DNA of 64,000 nt from Prado023 sp963774745 (GTDB taxonomy: Bacteria; Actinomycetota; Actinomycetes; S36-B12; CAIYMF01). The stretch spans positions 733,438-797,437 of the forward strand of contig CAVZGE010000011.1 of NCBI GenBank assembly GCA_963774745.1, given 5' to 3'. The translations under genes and the position numbers were made by a program. Each line of letters opens with the position of its first letter. The stretch's first letter is position 1. Under the pieces are notes generated by a model that had not been told where the DNA came from, searched no databases, and was given only the letters and a program-made list of their open reading frames with translations. Below, in pieces: positions 44,455-51,935 of this stretch.

Positions 44455-46317
44455 ATGGAACGCAGGGATGGGTGGGCAGCCGACCGCGTCGCGCCGTCAG
44501 GGCGCCGGCGGGGCACCGTCGTGGGGGCGGCCTGCGCACTGCTGCTCGGAGGCCTGGCACCGCTCGCCGCGCCGTCCAGTGCCATCACGCCCCAGGCCGA
44601 GCAGACGTGGGAGACCGGCGTCATCCGCAGCGTCGCCGATGGCGACACCGTGTTCGTGGACATCCAGACCGCCACCGATCCCGGGTTCATCGCGCCAGCG
44701 GATCCGGCCCTGCGCACGTACTGCGCTGAACGCATCAATGCGGACGGCACGATGCCCCTCGATGACAACGACCTCGATGCCTGCCGCGTCCGCCTGAGCG
44801 GCATCCAGGCCCCGGAGAAGGCCGGTGCCAGCGGCGGCTCGGCCCTGGAGCAGTGCAACGCCAGCGCCGCCACCGATGCGCTCAAGGCCGCCCTCCCCCC
44901 GGGGACCCCGGTCCAGCTGCGTTCGATCAACGTGCGCTCGGTCGAGTCCGACTACTCCCTTGGCAGGCTTGCCCGCTCGGTGTACTACGAGGCAAGTCCG
45001 GGGACCTGGGTCGATGCCGGGCGCGCGGTCCTGGCCGGGGGTCACGCGATGTGGTTCCCGCACAGCGTCGGCGACCTGGAGAAGCCGGAGTACGCCCAGA
45101 ACCTCGAGTACCGGCGCCTGGTCGATGATGCTGCAGCACGCGGCGTGGGCCTCTGGTCGGCCGGCTACTGCGGGACGTCGGCACCGGCCGCGGTGCGCAC
45201 GTGGATCGTCTCGGACCCGATCGGCGACGACGCCAACAACGAGTACGTCGTGGTCCTCAACGACTCCGACGCGGCGCTGGACATCGGCGGCTGGACGGTG
45301 CGCGACTCGTCGCTGACCACCTACACCCTGCCGGTCGGGACCGTCCTGGCCCCTCGCGACCACATCCGCATCTTCACCGGCTCCGGCGCACCCGGGACTC
45401 CCACCGCGCGGGACTTCCACTTCGGCGGGCCGACCCAGATGTTCGCCAACTGGGATCCGGCTGCCGGCTACTTCTACGGCGACGGCGCCTACGTCTACGA
45501 CGCCATTCCGGGGTCCACGTACGCCTATGGCAACCTGCGCGCCTGGTTCCACTACCCGTGCATCCCGGACGCATGCGGCGACCCGCTGGTCGGCCGGGTC
45601 GTGATCGGCGCGGTTCAGTACGACCCGGCGGGGGTTGACACCGCCGCGGGCGAGTTCGTCGAGTTCCGCAACACGACGGGGGCACCAGTCGGCCTCGGCG
45701 GGTACGCGTTCGGCCGCCAGGGCTCCCAGTACCCGTTCCCGCCGAGCACGACGATCCCGGCCGGGGGCACCCTGCGCCTGTCGATGGGGGTGGGCACCGA
45801 CACGGCCGACACCCTCTTCCTCGGTCGCTCCGCGAGCCTGCTGACCAACACCGGCGACCACCTCACGCTGGTCAACCTCAACCACGCCCCGGTCGACTGC
45901 CGGGCATGGGGAGGCTTCAGCTGCACGGGGATGCCGGTCAGCGGCCCGCTCACGACGCCAGTCACGGCAGCCGCGCCAGCCGCTGCCCCCGCGCCCGCGC
46001 CGGTCGTCGCCGTACCGACCACCCGGCCGGGAGTCCCCACGGCCGTGCGAGCCAGCTCGAAGTCCAAGCGCGTGACGGTCCGCTGGTCGGCGCCGGCGCC
46101 GAACGGCACCAAGAAGGTCACCAAGTACCGCGCCAAGGTCTACCTGAGCTCCGGCAAGTCGCTGAAGTACCGCGCGTCGTGCACCGCCAAGTCCCGGACG
46201 TGGAAGTGCACGACGAAGAAGCTGCTCAAGGGCAGGACCTACGTGGTCAAGGTCCAGGCCCGCAATGCGAAGGGGTACGGCCCGTACGCGGGTCCGGTGA
46301 CCGTCCGGGTCCGGTGA
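44455..46317 (+). CDS. secreted thermonuclease with two lamin-tail-like domains and an FN3 domain
   Basis: A 620-residue exported nuclease. Residues 1-43 are a signal peptide with a basic N-terminus (TVVGAACALLLGGLAPLAAP). A staphylococcal-nuclease fold runs about 53-240, with VADGDTVFVDI, the catalytic pair in RLSGIQAPEK (Arg113, Glu121) and a third arginine in SLGRLARSVYY. The first lamin-tail-like domain is at about 250-315 (NEYVVVLNDSDAALDIGGWTV), the second at 380-475 (GEFVEFRNTTGAPVGLGGYAF). An Ala/Pro linker leads to a C-terminal FN3 domain rich in lysine (RVTVRWSAPAPNG). ATG 44455 has a G-run four to five bases ahead. The role could be DNA scavenging outside the cell; the tail domains may bind a surface. 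Confidence 0.9.
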   Translation: MERRDGWAADRVAPSGRRRGTVVGAACALLLGGLAPLAAPSSAITPQAEQTWETGVIRSVADGDTVFVDIQTATDPGFIAPADPALRTYCAERINADGTMPLDDNDLDACRVRLSGIQAPEKAGASGGSALEQCNASAATDALKAALPPGTPVQLRSINVRSVESDYSLGRLARSVYYEASPGTWVDAGRAVLAGGHAMWFPHSVGDLEKPEYAQNLEYRRLVDDAAARGVGLWSAGYCGTSAPAAVRTWIVSDPIGDDANNEYVVVLNDSDAALDIGGWTVRDSSLTTYTLPVGTVLAPRDHIRIFTGSGAPGTPTARDFHFGGPTQMFANWDPAAGYFYGDGAYVYDAIPGSTYAYGNLRAWFHYPCIPDACGDPLVGRVVIGAVQYDPAGVDTAAGEFVEFRNTTGAPVGLGGYAFGRQGSQYPFPPSTTIPAGGTLRLSMGVGTDTADTLFLGRSASLLTNTGDHLTLVNLNHAPVDCRAWGGFSCTGMPVSGPLTTPVTAAAPAAAPAPAPVVAVPTTRPGVPTAVRASSKSKRVTVRWSAPAPNGTKKVTKYRAKVYLSSGKSLKYRASCTAKSRTWKCTTKKLLKGRTYVVKVQARNAKGYGPYAGPVTVRVR

Positions 46318-46350
46318 CCGTCCGGGCCGTGACCGTCCGGTCCGCTGACC
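46290..46350 (+). repeat. tandem near-repeat at the nuclease gene's 3' end
   Basis: Three to four imperfect copies of a 15-17-base unit containing GGTGACCGTCC run across the stop codon of the nuclease gene and beyond it. The gene's last residues PVTVRVR are echoed downstream, so the stop may have moved by tandem duplication. Confidence 0.6.
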
Positions 46351-46430
46351 GGCTGGCCCGCGGCCACCGACACACGACTGGAACACGCCTGAAACGGCCA
46401 GCCCACCGACCACACCTACACTTGGCGCCC

Positions 46431-47954
46431 GTGAACCCCAACCCCACAGACCAGGCAGAAGTCCCCGACCTGGCACAGGACACCCCCACCCGCACCGACC
46501 TCCCCTCCTGGGACCGCTGGTTCGAGCTGACCCGTCGCGGGTCCACGCTCGGCACCGAGTTCCGCGGCGGGCTGGTCACGTTCTTCACGATGGCCTACAT
46601 CGTCGTGCTGAACCCGCTGATCATCGGCACCGCCCAGGACATCAACGGGACCTACATCGGCGGCGGGGACAACCCCGTCGTCTCCATCGGCCTCGTGGCC
46701 GGTGCCACCGCGCTCATCGCCGGCATCCTCACGATCGCCATGGGCGCCGTCGGCCGCTTCCCGCTGGCGATCGCCGCCGGCCTGGGACTCAACAGCTTCC
46801 TGGCATTCACCATCGCGCCGCTGATGACCTGGCCGCAGGCCATGGGCCTGGTGGTCCTCGAGGGCCTGATCATCTTCGCGTTGGTGCTCACCGGCCTGCG
46901 GGTCAAGGTGTTCAGCATCATCCCGGAGGCGCTGAAGTACGCGATCGGCGTCGGGATCGGCCTGTTCATCGCCCTGATCGGCCTCGTGGACGCCGGGATC
47001 GTGCGCCCAGGCGTCCCGCTGATCTCCTTCGGCGTCAACGGGGCGCTGCGCGGCTGGCCGAGCGTCGTGTTCGTCTTCGGCCTGCTGCTGATGATCGTGC
47101 TGGTCACCAAGCGGGTGAAGGGCGGGATCCTGATCGGCATCCTCGCCACTGCGGCCCTGGCGATCGCCATCGAAGCCATCCTCGAGATCGGCCCGTTCAA
47201 CGACGGCAACCCGGACACCCCGAACAACCCGACCGGCTGGGCCCTGAACGTCCCCCGCTTCCCGGACACGTGGTTCAGCACGCCGGACCTGAGCATCCTC
47301 GGGCAGTTCTCGCTCGTCGGGGCCTTCAGCGCGGTGGGCATCGTGACGGCGTCACTGTTCGTGTTCTCGCTGCTGCTCTCGGACTTCTTCGACACGATCG
47401 GGACTGTCACCGGGCTGTCCCACGAGGCTGAGCTGACCGGCGAGGACGACAGCATCCCGCACCTCGAGGCGATCCTGCTGGTGGACTCGGCCGCTGCCGC
47501 TGTCGGCGGGGCCGCGTCGGTGTCGAGCAACACCAGCTACATCGAGAGCGCTGCCGGCATCGGCGAGGGCGCCCGCACCGGCATCGCAGCCATCGTGGCC
47601 GGGGTGCTGTTCCTGCTCGCGGTGTTCGTCACGCCGCTCGTGTCGGTGATCCCCTACGAGGCGGCAACGCCGGCACTGGTGATCGTCGGCTTCCTGATGA
47701 TGACCCAGATCAAGCACATCCCGTTCGACGACTACACGATCGGGATCCCGGCCTTCCTGACGATCATCCTGATGCCGTTCACCTACTCGATCGCCAACGG
47801 CATCGGCGCGGGCATCGTCACCTACACGCTGCTGCAGGTCGCGACGGGGAGGACCCGCCAGATCCCGGGCCTGCTGTGGATCGTCTCGGCCGCGTTCGTC
47901 GTGTACTTCGCGATCGACCCGGTGACCACCCTGCTGGACTCGATCACCGGCTGA
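46431..47954 (+). CDS. NCS2 family purine permease (AzgA-type)
   Basis: Imports adenine, guanine or hypoxanthine with protons. The 507-residue protein has about 13 hydrophobic helices. Family marks: TFFTMAYIVVLNPLIIG at helix 1, AAGLGLNSFLAF, LLLSDFFDTIGTVTGLS and the SVSSNTSYIESAAGIGEGARTG active-site helix with PFTYSIANGIGAGIV near the end. The GTG at 46431 follows the nuclease gene by 113 bp. A strong hairpin ends the unit at 47974. Substrate choice within purines is not readable. Confidence 0.92.
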   Translation: MNPNPTDQAEVPDLAQDTPTRTDLPSWDRWFELTRRGSTLGTEFRGGLVTFFTMAYIVVLNPLIIGTAQDINGTYIGGGDNPVVSIGLVAGATALIAGILTIAMGAVGRFPLAIAAGLGLNSFLAFTIAPLMTWPQAMGLVVLEGLIIFALVLTGLRVKVFSIIPEALKYAIGVGIGLFIALIGLVDAGIVRPGVPLISFGVNGALRGWPSVVFVFGLLLMIVLVTKRVKGGILIGILATAALAIAIEAILEIGPFNDGNPDTPNNPTGWALNVPRFPDTWFSTPDLSILGQFSLVGAFSAVGIVTASLFVFSLLLSDFFDTIGTVTGLSHEAELTGEDDSIPHLEAILLVDSAAAAVGGAASVSSNTSYIESAAGIGEGARTGIAAIVAGVLFLLAVFVTPLVSVIPYEAATPALVIVGFLMMTQIKHIPFDDYTIGIPAFLTIILMPFTYSIANGIGAGIVTYTLLQVATGRTRQIPGLLWIVSAAFVVYFAIDPVTTLLDSITG

Positions 47955-47973
47955 CCGCCTCCCGTCCGTCCCC

Positions 47974-48006
47974 CAGGGGCGCCCGTCCACGCGGCGGGCG
48001 CCCCTG
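47974..48006 (+). terminator. terminator after purine permease
   Basis: A perfect 12-bp stem (CAGGGGCGCCCG at 47974-47985, complement at 47995-48006) with a 9-nt loop, starting 19 bases after the permease stop. There is no T-run. Confidence 0.75.
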
Positions 48007-48076
48007 CCCATGCCCGGGGCCGATCGGCGGCTCACGATCGGGTGCGCTGCCGACCGACCCGGCGCACAATCGGGGC

Positions 48077-48403
48077 ATGGGCAACTGGGGTTCGTACTCG
48101 TTCCTCTTCGGGCCGTTGCTCGCCCTCGCGGCACTCGGCGGACTGGCCCTGGTGGCCCGATGGGCCAGCCAGGGTGGCACGTCATTGATCGAGGAACCCG
48201 CACGGCCGGGCAGCGCTGAGGAGTACGGCCTGATGATCCCCGTGGCCAGTCCGACCAGCGCCAGCGCCTCCCACGAGGTGGCCGGTCGGCTGACCGCTGC
48301 CGGCGTCAGCTGCCGCGAGGTCACCACGACCGAGGGCCCCCGGGTCATGGTGTGGGCCGAGGACGTGGCGCGGGCGCGCGCGGTCCTGGACTCCCCACGC
48401 TGA
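48077..48403 (+). CDS. small membrane-anchored protein (DUF2007-like)
   Basis: A 108-residue protein: one N-terminal membrane helix (YSFLFGPLLALAALGGLALVARWA) and a soluble C-terminal domain of about 60 residues. The domain (SHEVAGRLTAAGVSCREVTT, RVMVWAEDVARARAVLDS) resembles the DUF2007 signal-transducing domain, which has an ACT-like fold. Its function is unknown. ATG 48077 is the only start giving this order. It stands between the permease and the metalloprotease. Confidence 0.75.
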   Translation: MGNWGSYSFLFGPLLALAALGGLALVARWASQGGTSLIEEPARPGSAEEYGLMIPVASPTSASASHEVAGRLTAAGVSCREVTTTEGPRVMVWAEDVARARAVLDSPR

Positions 48404-48497
48404 CCGACCGGGCGTGACATGACCCTGTTCCCCGGCGGTTCGCGCGAGTAGTGTGCCCACCACTCACCCGCCGACCACCAGGTGTGGAGGTGCCCGG

Positions 48498-50273
48498 ATG
48501 CCAACCCCCTACGCAGGACGCGAGTTCACGTTCACCAACCCGGACGGGACAGAGGTCCGGGTACGCGGATACGGCAACCAGTTCGCGGCCGTCTTCGAGA
48601 CCCTCGACGGGTACACCGTGGCCAAGGACCCGCAGACCGGCTTCTACCACTACGCGCACGTCTCCCCGGACGGGACACGGCTGGAGCCGACCGGCCCCAG
48701 GGTCGGGGCCGTCGAGACGGCCGCACTCGACGTCCCCAAGCACGCGCGCCCGGCTCCGGGGGCCGCGCGGGCGGATGCCCGGTCCGCGATCCGCCGGACC
48801 GGCGTGACCCCCCGCTGGGCGCAGCGGCGCCGCGCCCGCAAGCCACGGACGCCGGCACCGCCGCTGGACAGCGACGAGCGCGGTGACGGCGGGCCAGCAG
48901 CCGGGACCGCCCTGACCACGCCGGAGGGGCAGGTGGTGGGCTCGTACGTGGGGCTGTGCCTCCTGATCCGGTTCCCCGACGTCGCCGCCTCCATCCCCAG
49001 CGCCGAGGTCGCGCAGTACTGCAACGCATCCGGCTACTCGGGCTTCGGCAACAACGGGTCCGTGCGCGACTACTTCCACACGGTGTCCGACGGCCGCCTC
49101 GACTACACGAGCCTCGTAACCGAGTACGTCACCGCCAAGCACCCCCGCGAGCACTACACCGACCCCTCGGTGGAGTTCGGGACCCGCACCCGACAGCTGA
49201 TCCGCGAGGGACTCAAGCGCCTCAAGACCCAGGGGTTCGACTTCAGCGGGCTGACCGCCGACGCCGACGGGTACGTCCGAGCGCTCAATGTCTTCTACGC
49301 CGGACCGTGCGTCAACGACTGGAGCGAGGGGCTGTGGCCGCACTCGTGGGCCCTTGACGAGCCCTTCGCCGCGTCCAGCACACGCACCTTCTCCGACTAC
49401 CAGATCACGAACATCGGCTCGGAGCTCACGCTGCGCACGTTCTGCCACGAGAACGGCCACATGGTCGCCGACTTCCCCGACCTGTACGACTACGGCTACG
49501 AGTCCAACGGGGTCGGGGACTTCTGCCTGATGTGCGGCGGCGGCTCGGACACCAACCCCGTGCAGGTCAGTGCGTACCTGAAGCACCAGGCAGGATGGAC
49601 GTCGGGGATCTCCGAGGTGATCCCGGGGACCGTGGTCAGCCTGGCGGCGGGCACCAACGACTTCCTGATCCACCGCCGCAGCCGGACCGAGTACTTCATC
49701 ATCGAGAACCGCCAGCGCGTCGGCCGCGATGCCGCCCTGCCCGACGCCGGGATCGCGATCTGGCACGCCGATGAGACAGGCAGCAACAACAGCGAGGCCA
49801 TGACCCCCGACGAGCACTACGAGTGCTCACTGGAGCAGGCCGACGGTCACCTCGACCTCGAGCGGATGGGCAACAACGGAGACGCCGGGGACCTGTTCGC
49901 CGCTCCGAGTGGCCGGGCATTCGGCGCGGACACCGTTCCCAGCAGCCGCTGGTGGGACGGCACCCCCTCGGGGCTGGAGATCGTCGACATCTCAGCCAGC
50001 GCACCGACGATGACGATCACCACGGCTGTGCGCCGCCGGGTCGCCCTGGCCAATCTCAGGTTCGGCGTGCGCGGCAACGCCGACGTGCGGGAGCTGCAGG
50101 GTGCGCTCAATGCGCACTTCCCCGGTCTGGACCTGCCGACGACGGGCAACTACCTGAAGCTCACCGACGAGGCTGTACGACGCTGCCAGCGATCGCACTC
50201 GTTCGGCTCCGACCCAGCTGGGAAGTCGTTCGTGGGCCGGCGGCAGGCAGGTCACCTCGGGCTGCTGACCTGA
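48498..50273 (+). CDS. M6 family metalloprotease with peptidoglycan-binding-like C-terminus
   Basis: A zinc peptidase of the immune-inhibitor-A (M6) type, 591 residues. The active site is FCHENGHMVADFPDLYDYG: His317, Glu318 and His321 with the M6-specific PDLYD. The N-terminal 140 residues are a propeptide-like region (FTNPDGTEVRVRGYGNQF, typical for M6). The C-terminal 80 residues look like a peptidoglycan-binding helix domain (LQGALNAHFPGLDLPTTGNY). No signal peptide is seen at the ATG 48498, which has GGAGG eight bases ahead, although the family is normally secreted; the frame upstream of this ATG offers none. Export by another route or a cytoplasmic role are both open. Confidence 0.9.
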   Translation: MPTPYAGREFTFTNPDGTEVRVRGYGNQFAAVFETLDGYTVAKDPQTGFYHYAHVSPDGTRLEPTGPRVGAVETAALDVPKHARPAPGAARADARSAIRRTGVTPRWAQRRRARKPRTPAPPLDSDERGDGGPAAGTALTTPEGQVVGSYVGLCLLIRFPDVAASIPSAEVAQYCNASGYSGFGNNGSVRDYFHTVSDGRLDYTSLVTEYVTAKHPREHYTDPSVEFGTRTRQLIREGLKRLKTQGFDFSGLTADADGYVRALNVFYAGPCVNDWSEGLWPHSWALDEPFAASSTRTFSDYQITNIGSELTLRTFCHENGHMVADFPDLYDYGYESNGVGDFCLMCGGGSDTNPVQVSAYLKHQAGWTSGISEVIPGTVVSLAAGTNDFLIHRRSRTEYFIIENRQRVGRDAALPDAGIAIWHADETGSNNSEAMTPDEHYECSLEQADGHLDLERMGNNGDAGDLFAAPSGRAFGADTVPSSRWWDGTPSGLEIVDISASAPTMTITTAVRRRVALANLRFGVRGNADVRELQGALNAHFPGLDLPTTGNYLKLTDEAVRRCQRSHSFGSDPAGKSFVGRRQAGHLGLLT

Positions 50274-50288
50274 CCTGCGATGATGAGG

Positions 50289-50314
50289 CGGTGCCCCCGG
50301 CAGGATTCGAACCT
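50289..50314 (-). other. distal attachment-site-like repeat
   Basis: A 26-bp copy of the tRNA-Arg(CCU) 3' end, including the acceptor 3' strand and the T-arm loop. It lies 16 bases after the stop of the metalloprotease gene; its last two bases form part of the ATPase stop codon. Confidence 0.75.
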
Positions 50315-51584
50315 ATGGCCCGAGTAGGGCCAGGGGGACGACCGCGACGCCGTCCGTTCGGCGATAGGCGTAGTCACCGGTCGTGATCAGCAGTCGGTCG
50401 GCGAGTCGAGCCCCGATCTGGTCGTGGAGCCAGTTGAGGTGGCGGACGTCCTTGTCGCTGACCGACTCGCTGAGCTTGACCTCGATGGCCACCACCCTGC
50501 GATCCTCGCCCTCGACGATGAGGTCGATCTCGCGGTCGGTCTCCTTGGTGCGCAGGTGCCCAACGCGCGCGGAGGCGGCATCGGCATAGATCCGCACGCT
50601 CTGCGCCGCGAGCGACTCGAAGAGCGCGCCCAACCACGTGCCGGTCGAGGCCGCCGCCCGATCGCCCTCGCCCTTGAGCAGACCGGCCTTGGCAACACCC
50701 ACGAGGCGCGCAGCGAGTGCGGGGTCGACCAGGTGGTGCTTGGGCGAGTGGGTGAGCCGCTTGAGCGGGTTGACCATCGGGATCCATGCGGGGATCGGAT
50801 CGAGCACGAAGATGCGAGTCAGGTGTGCCCGGTAGCTGTCGACCGTTGCCCGAGAGGGCTTGCCCTGCTCACCAGCTGTCGCAGCATCGAGGATCTTCGA
50901 GTACGCCGCATCGGTCGCAGTGGCCGCGCCGTACGCCGTGAGCCAGGCCCGCAGGGCGTCCGGACGCCGAACAGTCACGCCGCTGTCCGGCAACTCACTC
51001 TCGACCATACGGGTGATGTAGCTGTCGAGCTGGGCCCGTCGCGCCCTTGTCGGCAGTCCTCTGATCCCAGGGAACCCAGATCCCAGGATCTCGTCGGTGT
51101 AGGTGGACAGACCCACAGGCGATTGCCCGCCGATCTTCGGCTCGCTGCCCGACAACAGCTCGCGCAGCGACACGGTCGGGGCGGCCAGGCCGCGCTCGGC
51201 GATTGACATCGGCCTCATCGTGATGCTGACGATGCGACCTGCCCCAGAGTGGATGCGCACCCCCGGGGCAACTCCAGCGGAGCCGGCCAGCAGGAACTGG
51301 CCGCCCGTGCTGTCGGCATCCACAGCCCTGCGCACGCGGTCCCACACCGAGGGCTCCAGCTGCCACTCATCGATCAGAACCGGCCCCGGGACCGTAGTGA
51401 CATAATCCAGATCCGCCCCGAGCGTCTCGCGCTGGCTCGGCAGGTCGAGCGACAGGATCGTGGCGACGCGCTGGCTCGCGGACGCCGTCTTGCCCACGCC
51501 CTTGGCCCCCTCCAAGGCGATCGCCGCCAAGTGGGGGAACAACTCGTCGAGCACGCCATCGACGATCCGGCGTCGGTAGGCCAT
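50313..51584 (-). CDS. AAA ATPase with DUF4143 domain
   Basis: A 423-residue P-loop ATPase. Walker A GAKGVGKT is at residues 26-33, with Walker B LIDEWQLEP (Asp72, Glu73) and the sensor region FLLAGSAG. A helical DUF4143 region (LDSYITRMVESELPDSG) comes next. The C-terminal nuclease-like fold carries REIDLIVEGEDRRVVAIEVKLSES, with a D...E-x-K pattern as in PD-(D/E)xK proteins. The family is widespread, patchily distributed and of unclear role; some members sit in toxin-antitoxin-like or defence settings. Here it fills nearly the whole islet. ATG 51584 has a G-rich site just upstream. The stop TAG uses the last bases of the repeat. Confidence 0.9.
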   Translation of the reverse strand: MAYRRRIVDGVLDELFPHLAAIALEGAKGVGKTASASQRVATILSLDLPSQRETLGADLDYVTTVPGPVLIDEWQLEPSVWDRVRRAVDADSTGGQFLLAGSAGVAPGVRIHSGAGRIVSITMRPMSIAERGLAAPTVSLRELLSGSEPKIGGQSPVGLSTYTDEILGSGFPGIRGLPTRARRAQLDSYITRMVESELPDSGVTVRRPDALRAWLTAYGAATATDAAYSKILDAATAGEQGKPSRATVDSYRAHLTRIFVLDPIPAWIPMVNPLKRLTHSPKHHLVDPALAARLVGVAKAGLLKGEGDRAAASTGTWLGALFESLAAQSVRIYADAASARVGHLRTKETDREIDLIVEGEDRRVVAIEVKLSESVSDKDVRHLNWLHDQIGARLADRLLITTGDYAYRRTDGVAVVPLALLGP

Positions 51585-51603
51585 GCCCCCAACCTAGCAG
51601 ATG

Positions 51604-51655
51604 GACGCCTGTCTACCAGGCAACTCGACGCCTGTCTACCAGGCAACTCGACGCC
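51604..51655 (-). promoter_or_regulatory. tandem palindromic repeat upstream of the DUF4143 ATPase
   Basis: Two head-to-tail copies of a 23-bp unit (51604-51626 and 51627-51649) plus a 6-base start of a third. Each unit contains the palindrome GCCTG-TCTAC-CAGGC. The nearer copy is only 20 bp from the ATG, so the site would overlap a promoter and could serve as an operator. No core promoter is convincing; a TAGGTT at 51591-51596 would fit a -10 of a leaderless message. Confidence 0.55.
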
Positions 51656-51826
51656 ACGATCCGCGACTCGACGTCAAGGCCCCCTACGGCCGGCCTGGGG
51701 CCCTCGCAGGCGTGGCTGGTCGATCACATGCCTGCGGGCATCACCTGTCGACGTGCCCCGAACTGGGGGCCGTCAAGGGGATGTGCGCGCTTGGAAACCT
51801 AGCCTCTGACCTGCTCTGTTACTCGG

Positions 51827-51899
51827 TGCCCCCGGCAGGATTCGAACCTGCGGCCTGTGGTTTAGGAAACCATCGCTCTATCCCCTGAGCTACGGGGGC
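51827..51899 (-). tRNA. tRNA-Arg (anticodon CCU)
   Basis: A 73-nt cloverleaf. The acceptor is GCCCCCG/CGGGGGC with discriminator A, the D-stem GCTC/GAGC, anticodon loop TTCCTAA giving CCU, and the T-arm GCAGG-TTCGAAT-CCTGC. CCA is not encoded. Its 3' 23 bases, together with three bases beyond, are repeated at 50289 and mark an integration site. Confidence 0.93.
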
Positions 51900-51935
51900 G
51901 CCCCGCGCCGGGACCGACGGCGGCCCTGACGCAGG

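Larger units (their letters stand above)
50289..51849. mobile_element. small tRNA-Arg islet with a single AAA ATPase gene
   Basis: A 1.56-kb segment flanked by identical 26-bp direct repeats, 50289-50314 and 51824-51849. The second copy covers the 3' end (acceptor and T-arm) of tRNA-Arg(CCU), the classic target of tyrosine integrases. The first copy is an isolated tRNA tail with nothing tRNA-like beyond it. Inside is only one gene, a DUF4143-type ATPase, plus its upstream region. No integrase or excisionase is seen, so this is either a remnant or an element moved by a recombinase elsewhere. The boundary call rests on the repeats and their place at a tRNA gene. Confidence 0.75.

Noticed and set aside
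50281..50340. A second tRNA gene after the metalloprotease
   Set aside because: Only the 3' 26 bases match tRNA-Arg; D-arm and anticodon arm are absent, so it is an attachment-type repeat.
51604..51655. CRISPR array
   Set aside because: Only two direct copies of 23 bp without spacers and no cas genes; it is better read as an operator-like site.
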